Below are positions 35,408 through 43,851 of a stretch of DNA of 64,000 bases, piece by piece. The stretch is from the NCBI RefSeq assembly GCF_001682855.1, contig NZ_MAQW01000001.1, positions 1,689,569 to 1,753,568 of the forward strand. Reading direction: 5' to 3'. The number at the start of each line of letters is the position of its first letter. The stretch's first letter is position 1. Under the pieces are notes generated by a model. It did no database searches. It saw only the letters and a list, made by a program, of their open reading frames with translations, and had not been told where the DNA came from. The DNA is from Bacillus sp. FJAT-27264 (GTDB taxonomy: Bacteria > Bacillota > Bacilli > Paenibacillales > Paenibacillaceae). A program made the position numbers and the translations under genes.

Positions 35408-36367
35408 TTACAAATACCGGGCAATAATCCGCACCAGCTTCGCAGGAAACTCGCGTAAATTCGTAATATCCAAAAATCTTTCATTGCCATAAATCTCACT
35501 AATGACATCCTTGTCTTGACCGATAGCGGCTGCAAGGAAGGTAATGCCTTTCCGTTCATATTCCTCTATCGTTTGCTGCATGTCTGTAATGGCATACCTC
35601 CCAGTATAATTGTCCATTGCTTTGGGTTGTCCATCACTGATACTAATTAACAGCTTGGTCTGCTCTGGCGAAACGGCTAACCGTTCCCCCATAATTCGAA
35701 GGGCCATTCCATCACGATTATTGCTTCGAGCCTGAATCTTCATCAGCCTGTATCGATCATTACTATCTGGTTTATCAAAGTCCGCATAAGCAAAGATCGA
35801 CATTTGTTCTAACCTGGAAACATCGGCAGTATCGCCATAGATTAATACGGGTATATTGCATATTTGGCAAAATTCATAGACCGCGATAACTGCTCGCTTG
35901 GCTGTTTCGAGTCTTCCGAACGCTGCCATCGATGCGGATTCGTCCACCCTTAGAGCAACCACTAGGGAAGGGGATTCCGTTGGAGGACGTTTTTTGGAAA
36001 AATACCTGTAATCCTTATACGCCACACTGTCTGCTTGAAACTTACTACCATAGTAACGGTACCGCTCAAATTCGGAAGATGTCTCATGTTCCAGGAGCGG
36101 AAGTGTCTTTCTGGCAATTTCCTGCACAATCGGCATAAGCTCCTTGCTTAGAGTGGCATATTCCGCTTTGAGTTTCTGATCGTAATCGGGACGATGAACA
36201 ATAAGCTTAACCCGCTCATGAATGGAATCTGACACCATCGCTCTTGCGGTCTGATTGAGTTTTTTACGGAATTTGCGCTCTTTTTGTTTCTCCTCTTCAG
36301 ACATCGGTTCGGGGTTCGCCTGATGGTATTGCGGAGAGCCATTTTCTCCGGTATCCGTACTTCTCAT
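35408..36367 (-). CDS. VWA domain protein, CobT-like (probably read as a -1 fusion with the ATPase)
   Basis: From ATG 36367 this gives 319 residues. The region to about 130 is charged and helical. The VWA domain follows with MIDAS residues DESAS (in VVALRVDESASMAAFG), RDGMALRIMGERL and LLISISDGQPKAMDN. The last two segments resemble cobaltochelatase CobT. Neither ATG 36367 nor the next Met codon has a ribosome site. The frame stays open upstream for 58 codons rich in Asp/Glu to the A9 run inside the ATPase gene, with no ATG, GTG or TTG. A -1 shift there would give a 741-residue AAA-VWA fusion. VWA partners of MoxR/CobS-type ATPases act as substrate adaptors in metal insertion or complex remodelling. 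Confidence 0.85.
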   Translation of the reverse strand: MRSTDTGENGSPQYHQANPEPMSEEEKQKERKFRKKLNQTARAMVSDSIHERVKLIVHRPDYDQKLKAEYATLSKELMPIVQEIARKTLPLLEHETSSEFERYRYYGSKFQADSVAYKDYRYFSKKRPPTESPSLVVALRVDESASMAAFGRLETAKRAVIAVYEFCQICNIPVLIYGDTADVSRLEQMSIFAYADFDKPDSNDRYRLMKIQARSNNRDGMALRIMGERLAVSPEQTKLLISISDGQPKAMDNYTGRYAITDMQQTIEEYERKGITFLAAAIGQDKDVISEIYGNERFLDITNLREFPAKLVRIIARYL

Positions 36368-36504
36368 GTCAGTTGAATCATCGGATACATGGGAAGAGTT
36401 CTCTTCACTATCCGCAGATTTCTTGAGTGCGATTCCCTCTTCGTCTGCCCCGCTGTCATTGTCAACCTCAGTGTCGTCGCCTATATCTCCCCATAGCTTG
36501 ATTT

Positions 36505-37632
36505 CTATTGCTGCGTCATCGCTAGATTTTCGTTTTTTTTTACTTCACCCGTGGTAACAGTGTCTAAGCTTGTGAGTAGACCATGTTTTTCGAGCGCTTC
36601 TTCCAAAATCTTTATTTCCTCTGCATCGGTGGTTATTTTGTAGATAACCTTATGATATAGCGATTCTTTGGCCAAAGCGCCTCCTGCAACCGCATCTGCC
36701 CAGTAAAAGAAGGAACGCATTCCAGCTACACCTTTGATGGCATTGGTCCGGGCTGTAGTATCCAAAATGATAATCGTATCTGCTAATACGCTGAGTACCC
36801 GGTCATCTTGATAACCGGTTTTGACTTTGGCCCGTTCAACCATAACTTCTTTCGTTGGCAGATTCATTTTCTCCGAGTGTTGGACTCTGTCCCGCAGCGC
36901 TTCGTTGAGCGGTCTCGCCCCAGCATAACTACGATTGGTAGTGATGACCGCGATAAAGTCGGGATGTCTGTGAATGATTTCAGTGGGAAGATTAATGCTG
37001 CCGTCCAGTTCCAAAGCAGAGTTGAGCGCCATGAGTACCGCTGCATCACGAATGACGTTTGGTTCCTGTATTTCTAGAAGATACCCTTGCTGATAAGCCC
37101 TAACGATCTCCGAAGGGTAAAAACGGTACTCCACAGCTTCACCATCACTGTGTTCCGCAGCCAGCTTCAGCAATTGTTTCATCTTTAAGCCTGCTTGTTC
37201 TTGAGTTATCTCCAATACATCCATCAAAATTTCAGTGGCGCTTTGAAACCCGTCGCTTTCGTACAGAGCTTTCAAAACAGCTTGCTCTACAGGCTCCAGT
37301 TTCTCTAATTGTTCAGAAGCAATCACCGGCAGAATGGCACCGATAATATCCGATTTATCCATATCTGCAAAACAGGTCACCTTTGTATAGGGGAGCCCAA
37401 AATTAGCGGACAACGCTTTGGCTAATTGGGTTTTGCCAGAACCAGCATCGCCTTCTAATAGAATATTGGCGATTTTCATTTCACCGCGATTCCAGTTTCG
37501 TTTCACTTCGTTACTGATACGCTGTTCCTCTTCGCCGGGCTTATGAGACATGGGCTTTTGCCACACCAGCTTTTTTTCCGCATCCGTCAATGATCTCTCA
37601 GGTGACAAATAATATTCCTCATGTTCTTGCAT
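36505..37632 (-). CDS. AAA ATPase, MoxR/CobS-like
   Basis: A 375-residue ATPase. Walker A GDAGSGKTQLAKAL is at about 60, Walker B-like GYLLEIQEPNVI at about 190, sensor 1 VITTNRSYAG and the arginine finger region NEALRDRVQH. An insert between Walker A and B (about 105-165, VLKALYESDGFQSATEILMDVLEITQEQAGLKM) looks like a small helical domain. MoxR/CobS proteins form hexamers that remodel partner complexes together with a VWA protein, here the next frame. AAGGAG precedes the ATG. The 3' end carries an A9 run and probable frameshift site. It follows an MFS transporter gene by 23 bp. Confidence 0.9.
   Translation of the reverse strand: MQEHEEYYLSPERSLTDAEKKLVWQKPMSHKPGEEEQRISNEVKRNWNRGEMKIANILLEGDAGSGKTQLAKALSANFGLPYTKVTCFADMDKSDIIGAILPVIASEQLEKLEPVEQAVLKALYESDGFQSATEILMDVLEITQEQAGLKMKQLLKLAAEHSDGEAVEYRFYPSEIVRAYQQGYLLEIQEPNVIRDAAVLMALNSALELDGSINLPTEIIHRHPDFIAVITTNRSYAGARPLNEALRDRVQHSEKMNLPTKEVMVERAKVKTGYQDDRVLSVLADTIIILDTTARTNAIKGVAGMRSFFYWADAVAGGALAKESLYHKVIYKITTDAEEIKILEEALEKHGLLTSLDTVTTGEVKKNENLAMTQQ
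36532..36538 (-). promoter_or_regulatory. Candidate -1 ribosomal frameshift site (A AAA AAC)
   Basis: The heptamer lies in the correct phase for the ATPase frame (codons AAA AAC, residues 366-367) at the end of a run of nine A (36541-36533). Slipping -1 enters the VWA frame. GGGTGA, a partial anti-SD match, ends six bases upstream. The zero frame stops eight codons after the heptamer. Transcriptional slippage on A9 would have the same effect. Confidence 0.6.
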
Positions 37633-37655
37633 TATTTATCTCTCCTTCTTGCCCG

Positions 37656-38864
37656 TCATGCTGTCGGGCCTGCTTCGGCTTTACTGCTCTTCTTAACAAC
37701 AATAGGGAGCAGCAACAGCGCACCGAGCATCGCAAACGTACCACTCACCGCAAATACTCCTATTAAGGAAACCGCATCCTTGAGATAACCGGAGATGAAC
37801 ATTCCAACGACCATCATCCCCATAAAAATCGGCATAATCGTTCCGGATACCCGGCCAATAAATGCTCCCTCTGTGTTCCGCACAAGAAGCGTCTGAATTC
37901 CGCCTTGGATACAAGGGTAGAACAGACCGCTGATTACGAGCAGAGCAATGGTCAGCCAAATTTGCTTGGACGCGCCCATTCCCACCGTACAGACGGCATT
38001 GACAAGCAAGCCGACTAAAAGCAATGTCTGTGGCTTAAACTTCTTGGCTATCGCAATAATAGCGGCTCCGCCTACCAGCATCGCTGCCCCATTGGCCATC
38101 ACGAGCCATTGCAGAAATTGTCTATCCCGTCCCAAATTCTCGATGACCAGGAAGATTTGCAGCGGCTGAGTCAATCCGGAAGCCAAACCGACTGCCGAGA
38201 ACGTCATACTCAGTGTTCTTAAAGATTTATTGTCCCTGATATAGCGCAGTCCAGCCGTCAACTCCTTGATGAAGCCACCGTTATTCTCTGACTTCGGTTC
38301 CGCCTCATCACGCGGAAGGGTCGATAATATGAAGGAAGAGCCCAGGAACATCACTGCCGTCAATATCAGAGACACGTTAATCCCAAACTTAATAAAAATA
38401 AACGTACCGATGACCGGTCCAAGCACCGTAAAGACAGCGACCAACGTTTGAGACATTGCCATCACGCCCTGCAGTTGTTCAGCAGGTACATGTCGCTTGT
38501 ACAGTTTCATCGCCGAAGGCTGAGAAAATTGCGACAAGCTGGCAGAAACAAAAGACCCGATCAGAAGGGCAACCCATCCGCCGTTTATGACCGCTAGCAG
38601 CACAGCCCCAACGGACAAACCAGACAACAAATCACTCCAGACCATCGTTCTCTTTGGCCGCCACCTGTCGGCAAAGGTTCCGCCAATCAGGCCAAATATA
38701 AAGATCGGTGCAAATTCTGCAACCGAAATCAATGATATATCCACCGGATTATTATGCGTCAGTTCGGAAACATACAGCAGGACAGCATAATTACGGATCC
38801 ATATCCCCAGTTGGAGCAGGACCCGGGAGAGGATAATTGTTCGAACATAGCGATTCGCAAACAT
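37656..38864 (-). CDS. MFS transporter
   Basis: A 402-residue protein with about 12 predicted membrane helices, starting MFANRYVRTIILSRVLLQLGIW. The conserved loop 2-3 motif is FGLIGGTFADRWRPKRTMVWSD, and a large central loop (LPRDEAEPKSENNGG) separates the halves. It belongs to the drug-efflux-like major facilitators. The substrate is unknown. Its ATG is two bases after the stop of DUF copy B, so the two are translationally linked, and the ATPase gene follows. This ties export to the uncharacterised cluster. Confidence 0.9.
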   Translation of the reverse strand: MFANRYVRTIILSRVLLQLGIWIRNYAVLLYVSELTHNNPVDISLISVAEFAPIFIFGLIGGTFADRWRPKRTMVWSDLLSGLSVGAVLLAVINGGWVALLIGSFVSASLSQFSQPSAMKLYKRHVPAEQLQGVMAMSQTLVAVFTVLGPVIGTFIFIKFGINVSLILTAVMFLGSSFILSTLPRDEAEPKSENNGGFIKELTAGLRYIRDNKSLRTLSMTFSAVGLASGLTQPLQIFLVIENLGRDRQFLQWLVMANGAAMLVGGAAIIAIAKKFKPQTLLLVGLLVNAVCTVGMGASKQIWLTIALLVISGLFYPCIQGGIQTLLVRNTEGAFIGRVSGTIMPIFMGMMVVGMFISGYLKDAVSLIGVFAVSGTFAMLGALLLLPIVVKKSSKAEAGPTA

Positions 38865-38866
38865 TT

Positions 38867-39346
38867 TTAATACCCCATATCCTCTAAAATTTTCGATAGC
38901 GCACGCAGACGCTCGCTGATCATTTCATCATCATCACTCAGTGCCTGACTGAACAGCTGAATATCTTTATTAATCTTTTCATTGGCGACATCGACCGCCA
39001 CAGTCATAGCATCACCTTGCAGGGCAATACGATCGAGAACCGGCTGCTTCGGATCATATAAATGCTCATAGCGATAAGCCTCTTGAAAATGGGCCAAGGT
39101 CCGGCAGATCAAAATGGACAAATCCAGAACACGATGGAGAGGCAGTTCTTCCGATTGTCTTGACCACTTTTCTCCCGTGTATCTCCATACTTTAGCCGAA
39201 ATATCGACCTTTCCCCGATCGTTCCACTGAGCCAATCCCAGGGAAAGGCCCTGCGCGTCTGTGTTTCTGGCCAATCGGCCGTCAACCTTCTCATAATTCT
39301 CCACTACAACTACAGGTTTATGCTTTAACGTTGTAGGAATTTTCAT
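38867..39346 (-). CDS. Conserved protein of unknown function (probable DUF6530), copy B
   Basis: A 159-residue paralogue of copy A at 34361-34840. The N-terminal MKIPTTLKHKPVVV and the central GLSLGLAQWNDRGKVDISAK are identical. Divergence is concentrated in the C-terminal third. The ATG at 39346 has GAGGGAG upstream. The same 17-bp TTTACTAATTTACTAAA motif as in copy A lies at 39364-39380. It is the first gene of the minus-strand cluster. No enzymatic motif is visible. Confidence 0.82.
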   Translation of the reverse strand: MKIPTTLKHKPVVVVENYEKVDGRLARNTDAQGLSLGLAQWNDRGKVDISAKVWRYTGEKWSRQSEELPLHRVLDLSILICRTLAHFQEAYRYEHLYDPKQPVLDRIALQGDAMTVAVDVANEKINKDIQLFSQALSDDDEMISERLRALSKILEDMGY

Positions 39347-39484
39347 CTTGCTCCCTCTTCTCATTTACTAATTTACTAAATTACTAATTTACTGCTCAAT
39401 AATATCTTGAACTTTTTTGTTCGTCAAGCCGCTTTTAAAAATTTGGAAATCACTCCTTAGCGGAATTTGTAGCACAAGAACAAA

Positions 39485-39521
39485 AAAAGGTGACTTCTGA
39501 TTCATTCAGAAGTCACCTTTT
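39485..39521. terminator. Bidirectional terminator
   Basis: AAAAGGTGACTTCTGA pairs perfectly with TCAGAAGTCACCTTTT around TTCAT, with A and T runs at the ends. It separates the solA-like gene end from the DUF cluster promoter. Confidence 0.85.
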
Positions 39522-39536
39522 CACTACTTGCTCTAT

Positions 39537-40664
39537 TTATCGCCCCGTGAGTGAAAAATGAGAGATATCTATGTCATTCTTACCTGAAATAATCAGGTTG
39601 CTCAAGGCTTGTCCAACTGCACTGCTAAATTTGAAGCCATGTCCTGAGAACCCTGCTGCAATCGCAATGTTAGGATACTTTGGATGTAAATCGATAATAA
39701 ATTTTTCGTCAGGAATCATCGGGTACATGCAAGTTTTTCCATACTTCAATTGCTGAATATCAGGGATATATCCATTCAAAAATTGCTGCAAATCTTCCTC
39801 ATCGTCTGCTACTTCACCAAACTCTTGCATCGATTCATCTGGATTTATTTCATCTCCGCCATCATGTCGGCCTACCTTTAAGCCACAGCCATCAGTACTT
39901 GGAAATCCGTAATAAATACCTTCTGGAGTCTCAAAGTTAAAGGCTGGAAACTGCTCATGATTATAAAGATTTTCATCAGCGTCAAACCAAGCAAATGTCT
40001 TTCGCACGGCTGTAAGAGGAAGATCCAAATCGAGCATCGTAGAGAGTAGCTCCCCTGACCATGACCCTGCGGAGACAACCAATGCATCGGAGTAAAAGGT
40101 CTCTTCGTCCGTTTTAATGGTTACCCTGTCAGCTAGAACGGAAATATCTTTTACTCTACTATTGGCGAGGATTGTCGCACCGTGCGATTCGGCGAGTTCT
40201 TTATAAGCTTGGATACATTCCTCACTTTTCAGTATTCCCGACGCTGGTTCAAAACACCCAACATAGTCGCCGGGTAAAGTGATACCAGGCCAGCGCTGAT
40301 GAACTTCTTCAGCATTCATAATAGCGAGTGGCAACGAATATTTTTCAGAACTAGAGATAATATTTCGGATAAATTCGGACCCTTCCTCACCTACATTGAG
40401 AACCCCTGTTTGAAGAAACAATTGCTTGCCAGTAGCCTGTTCTAGATCAGTCCATAATTGTTGCGCTCTAAGAACAAATGGAACATACTCCTCGCCTTCA
40501 GCATAAGCATGTCGAATAATTCTAGTTTCCCCGTGATGACTTCCTTTGTTATGTGGCGGGTTAAAGGAGTCTAGTAATAAAGTTTTCTTGCCACTCTTGG
40601 CTAAAAAATAACCTGCGGCCATTCCCATCGAACCTGCACCAATGATGATTACATCAAAGTTCAT
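39537..40664 (-). CDS. solA: Monomeric sarcosine oxidase / N-methyl-amino-acid oxidase, FAD-dependent
   Basis: A 375-residue flavoprotein. FAD fold MNFDVIIIGAGSMGMAAGYFLAKSG. Substrate-site segment KGSHHGETRIIRHAYAEGEEYVPF. The Cys that covalently holds FAD in monomeric sarcosine oxidase is present in KTCMYPMIPDEKFIIDLHP. GFSGHGFKFSSAVG carries the oxygen-activating Lys. It is very similar to B. subtilis-type sarcosine oxidase. SolA (N-methyltryptophan) is the alternative. It demethylates N-methyl amino acids to the amine, formaldehyde and H2O2. The ATG at 40664 has GGAGG upstream. It is the last gene of the lyase/ABC/IclR operon, suggesting its substrate is imported by that transporter. Confidence 0.85.
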   Translation of the reverse strand: MNFDVIIIGAGSMGMAAGYFLAKSGKKTLLLDSFNPPHNKGSHHGETRIIRHAYAEGEEYVPFVLRAQQLWTDLEQATGKQLFLQTGVLNVGEEGSEFIRNIISSSEKYSLPLAIMNAEEVHQRWPGITLPGDYVGCFEPASGILKSEECIQAYKELAESHGATILANSRVKDISVLADRVTIKTDEETFYSDALVVSAGSWSGELLSTMLDLDLPLTAVRKTFAWFDADENLYNHEQFPAFNFETPEGIYYGFPSTDGCGLKVGRHDGGDEINPDESMQEFGEVADDEEDLQQFLNGYIPDIQQLKYGKTCMYPMIPDEKFIIDLHPKYPNIAIAAGFSGHGFKFSSAVGQALSNLIISGKNDIDISHFSLTGR

Positions 40665-40715
40665 ACCCTTTAACCTCCATGCCAAAAACTAAAATATTTG
40701 AACATCAATCTTCTT

Positions 40716-41504
40716 TCAAATTGGTTTTGGTGTCAAGGAATGACCGAGGGCTACTGAAATTGTAGCAGCTGCTTTTCTAACGGCTGATCCATATTGTATG
40801 CAAAAATCCGGTGTGAAATCCTGCGTAAAACCTAGAACGGTAAGGCTGCCGATCACCCGGCCAAAACGGTCGAATATGGGAGCTGCTACCGCACTGACAC
40901 CTTGGTCCAATTCTTGGTGTGATTCCGAATATCCCATGCGACGGGTGATCACAAGGTCATTTAATAATTTCTGGCGATCCGCAGCTTCATGTTCAGAAGA
41001 TGTCTTTGACGCAGAGATATCCATATATCTTTCCTGCTCTTCTTGGTCAAGAAAAGCAAGAATCGCCTTCCCCGACGATCCCTTATTAATCGGGCTCAAA
41101 CGTCCGAGCATATGCGTGACATGGACGGCTGCCGGACTATCCACTTTGTCCAGACACTTCACCTGACGATTAGAAACAACGGATAAGGTAACCGTTTCTC
41201 TCACTTCATGAGCCAGACGTTCTAATTCGCCACGTGCAATCCGCTGGAAGTTCAATCTCCCAGAGAGACGGTCCATAATAAATTGAAATATTTCCACACA
41301 TACTTCATACTTTCCATCAGGCAACTGGGAAACGAATCCCCGCCGTTGAAGTGTACGAAGAATACGGAAGGTGGTTGATTTATTGAAGCCGGAAGCTGCT
41401 GCGAGTTCAGCCACCCCCCATGCTCCATCCCGTTCAACCAGTCTCATAAGAACTTCTAATCCCTTATCCAGTGTTTGCAGTTGGTCTGTATCATTCCCTG
41501 ACAT
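40716..41504 (-). CDS. IclR family transcriptional regulator
   Basis: A 262-residue protein. The N-terminal winged helix is GVAELAAASGFNKSTTFRILRTLQRRGFVSQ. The C-terminal IclR effector domain runs from about 80, with VTHMLGRLSPINKGSSGKAILAFL and VSAVAAPIFDRFGRVIGSLTVLG. AAGGAG precedes the ATG. It lies inside the operon 15 bp after the ABC ATPase gene. A 21-bp perfect palindrome upstream of the lyase gene is its likely binding site. The ligand is probably the imported amino-acid derivative. Confidence 0.92.
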   Translation of the reverse strand: MSGNDTDQLQTLDKGLEVLMRLVERDGAWGVAELAAASGFNKSTTFRILRTLQRRGFVSQLPDGKYEVCVEIFQFIMDRLSGRLNFQRIARGELERLAHEVRETVTLSVVSNRQVKCLDKVDSPAAVHVTHMLGRLSPINKGSSGKAILAFLDQEEQERYMDISASKTSSEHEAADRQKLLNDLVITRRMGYSESHQELDQGVSAVAAPIFDRFGRVIGSLTVLGFTQDFTPDFCIQYGSAVRKAAATISVALGHSLTPKPI

Positions 41505-41519
41505 AAATTCTCCTTATCT

Positions 41520-42242
41520 TTATAAAACTTTCGATAGGAATTCTATTGTTCTTTGATGCTTAGGGTTAGAAAATACTTCTTCTGGCGTGCCTTCTTCTAG
41601 AATGGTCCCTTTATCCATAAATAGAATCCGGTCGCCAACTTCTCTGGCAAACCCCATCTCATGGGTGACAATAACCATCGTCATCCCTTCTTTAATCAAA
41701 TTTTTAATGACATCCAATACTTCCCCCACCATTTCAGGGTCTAACGCAGATGTAGGCTCATCAAATAGCATGACTTCCGGTTCCATGGCCAAGGCTCTGG
41801 CTATTGCGATTCGCTGCTTTTGTCCCCCTGAGAGAGAAGCCGGATAATCCTTTTCCTTACTGGACAAGCCCACCCGGCTTAGCAGTTCTAACCCGCGTTT
41901 ATAAATATCCTGTTGAGACATCCTCTTAACATGAACAGGCGCGAGCATAATATTATTGATCACATTATTGTGGGGAAAAAGGTTGAATTGCTGGAATACC
42001 ATGCCCATTCGCTGCCTAATCTTATTGATATCTGCTTTTTTATCCGTAATATCCCCACCATCGAAAATAATCGATCCAGAGGTAGGGGTTTCCAGTAAAT
42101 TCAAGCACCTCAGAAGGGTTGATTTGCCCGAACCGGAGGGACCAATAATAACCGTTACTTCCCCTTTTTTAAAATGCTGATTGATGCCCGATAATACAGG
42201 GGTCTTCCCAAAGTTTTTATACAGCTCCTTAACGTATATCAC
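41520..42242 (-). CDS. Amino acid ABC transporter ATP-binding protein (GlnQ type)
   Basis: A 240-residue ATPase with Walker [22 protein letters not shown]-loop [16 protein letters not shown], signature [35 protein letters not shown] (family match) and the H-switch [15 protein letters not shown]. This pattern is that of polar amino acid importers. The start is GTG at 42242, overlapping the permease end by 14 bp. It energises uptake with the permease and binding protein upstream. Confidence 0.94.
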   Translation of the reverse strand: MIYVKELYKNFGKTPVLSGINQHFKKGEVTVIIGPSGSGKSTLLRCLNLLETPTSGSIIFDGGDITDKKADINKIRQRMGMVFQQFNLFPHNNVINNIMLAPVHVKRMSQQDIYKRGLELLSRVGLSSKEKDYPASLSGGQKQRIAIARALAMEPEVMLFDEPTSALDPEMVGEVLDVIKNLIKEGMTMVIVTHEMGFAREVGDRILFMDKGTILEEGTPEEVFSNPKHQRTIEFLSKVL

Positions 42243-42906
42243 TGCTCTTAAGTCTCCTTTCGATCCAGCCCATCAACCTACCCAACGAGAAGGTTAGGAT
42301 TAGATAAAACACGGCCGAAATTATCAACGGTTCAAGAGCAAGATAGGTGGCTCCTTGCACGATCTTGGCTGCTAATGTCAATTCTCCAACGCCAATTACA
42401 GAGGCCATGGATGAAGCCTTTATGATATTCACAAACTCATTCCCGATAGCCGGTAAAATGTTTTTGATTGCCTGTGGCATAATGACAAGCCTCATAGCCA
42501 AGCTACGAGACATGCCCAAACTTCTTGCCGCTTCCATTTGTCCTTTATCAACAGCCTCGATGCCTGCTCTTACAATCTCAGCTATAAATGCGCTGGCATT
42601 TAAGGTAATAGCAATAACAGCCGACTCAAATGCGGAGATATCGATGCCCAGCAGCATTTTGCCACCTGAAAAAACAAGCAGTATCTGTAATAGCAATGGG
42701 GTTCCTCTCATCAGCTCGATAAAAAGTACAGCAAACGCGCTTATAGGTCTAAATTTCCCGATGCTGGTCTTGGAGGCTTTCATGAAATAGATGATAAAGC
42801 CTAAAATCGTTGCTAAAATAACGGTTGCTATTGATAAGCCTATGGTGACTTTCAAACCTTCAAGAAATTTAGGAATATAGCGATCTAGAGAACTAAAATC
42901 AAGCAA
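42229..42906 (-). CDS. Amino acid ABC transporter permease (HisM/GlnP type)
   Basis: A 225-residue membrane protein with about five helices. The EAA loop with which it contacts the ATPase is in [39 protein letters not shown] (family match), and [18 protein letters not shown] is typical of the family. The start is TTG with GAGGAGG seven bases upstream. It belongs to the binding-protein/permease/ATPase set of this operon. Confidence 0.93.
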   Translation of the reverse strand: MLDFSSLDRYIPKFLEGLKVTIGLSIATVILATILGFIIYFMKASKTSIGKFRPISAFAVLFIELMRGTPLLLQILLVFSGGKMLLGIDISAFESAVIAITLNASAFIAEIVRAGIEAVDKGQMEAARSLGMSRSLAMRLVIMPQAIKNILPAIGNEFVNIIKASSMASVIGVGELTLAAKIVQGATYLALEPLIISAVFYLILTFSLGRLMGWIERRLKSSDIR

Positions 42907-42964
42907 TGATATGCCTCCTCTTTATGCACGTAAACCTTATCCAGGCATATTTAAATCGAACCCT

Positions 42965-43807
42965 CTATTCATTTTTCTGATTTTTTGCAGCCAATTCGGA
43001 AGCGGCTTGAATATATTTATCAAGATCTCCAGAATCCTGAAGTCGTTTAATGGTTTTGTTGATCGATTCACGCAAAGCATCTTCATTCTTTTTGACGACA
43101 ACTCCAACTCCAGCGCTGTTTAAAGCAGAATCATCGATAACGATTCCATCAGCAATCGCAAGCTCGGGATTTGCAGCTACAGCAACTTTTGCAACAAGAC
43201 CTTCACTAATGACAACATCAACCTGCTTAGCTTTTAGAGCAAGGTTTAGCGTATTCATGTTATCCATCAGCACAAGATTTTCATTCGGGAATTGAGCTTC
43301 CATTAACGTTTGCTCCGTAGAGTTCAGCTGCACGCCGATTCTCTTCCCTTTTAGATCGTCCAGGCTTTTATATTTGTCCTTGTCCGAAGCTTGAATCAAC
43401 GCAATGTCTTGGGACAGATAATAAATATCTGAGAAATCTACCTGCTTCTTTCTCTCTTCTGTTGCCGACAAGGCTGAAATCAGGATGTCAGTTTGGCCAG
43501 CTTTGAGGGCTGGAATTAATGCATCAAGGTCCAGTTGCTTAAACTCCACTTCTACTCCGATATCCTTGGCAATTTCTTTAGCTAAGTCAATATCAAAGCC
43601 GACTCTCTGATCTGCACCGTCAACGATGGCATGGAATCCAAATGGAGCGAATACAGCATTATTGCCAACCACGATTTTCCCTTTTGCCTTTATAGCCGCC
43701 AGTGCATCCTGGGTGTCGTCATTTTTATCTCCGCAAGCCGATAATACCACCACTAACGCTCCTACTAAGCTAATAAGTAACCATTGTTTGAGAACTCTCT
43801 TTTTCAT
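42965..43807 (-). CDS. Amino acid ABC transporter substrate-binding lipoprotein
   Basis: A 280-residue secreted lipoprotein (lipobox VVLSACGDKND). The mature part has KGKIVVGNNAVFAPFGFHAIVDGADQRVGFDIDLAKEIAKDIGVEVEFKQLDLDALIPALKAGQTDIL (family 3 solute-binding pattern). The usual PFeF..d.G...GfDvdl signature is recognisable. The ligand is probably an amino acid or derivative. It lies 44 bp downstream of the lyase gene, suggesting it captures the lyase or oxidase substrate. Confidence 0.92.
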   Translation of the reverse strand: MKKRVLKQWLLISLVGALVVVLSACGDKNDDTQDALAAIKAKGKIVVGNNAVFAPFGFHAIVDGADQRVGFDIDLAKEIAKDIGVEVEFKQLDLDALIPALKAGQTDILISALSATEERKKQVDFSDIYYLSQDIALIQASDKDKYKSLDDLKGKRIGVQLNSTEQTLMEAQFPNENLVLMDNMNTLNLALKAKQVDVVISEGLVAKVAVAANPELAIADGIVIDDSALNSAGVGVVVKKNEDALRESINKTIKRLQDSGDLDKYIQAASELAAKNQKNE

Positions 43808-43851
43808 GAAAATCCACTCCCTTATTTGTATGTTTTTGAAACATGAATCTA

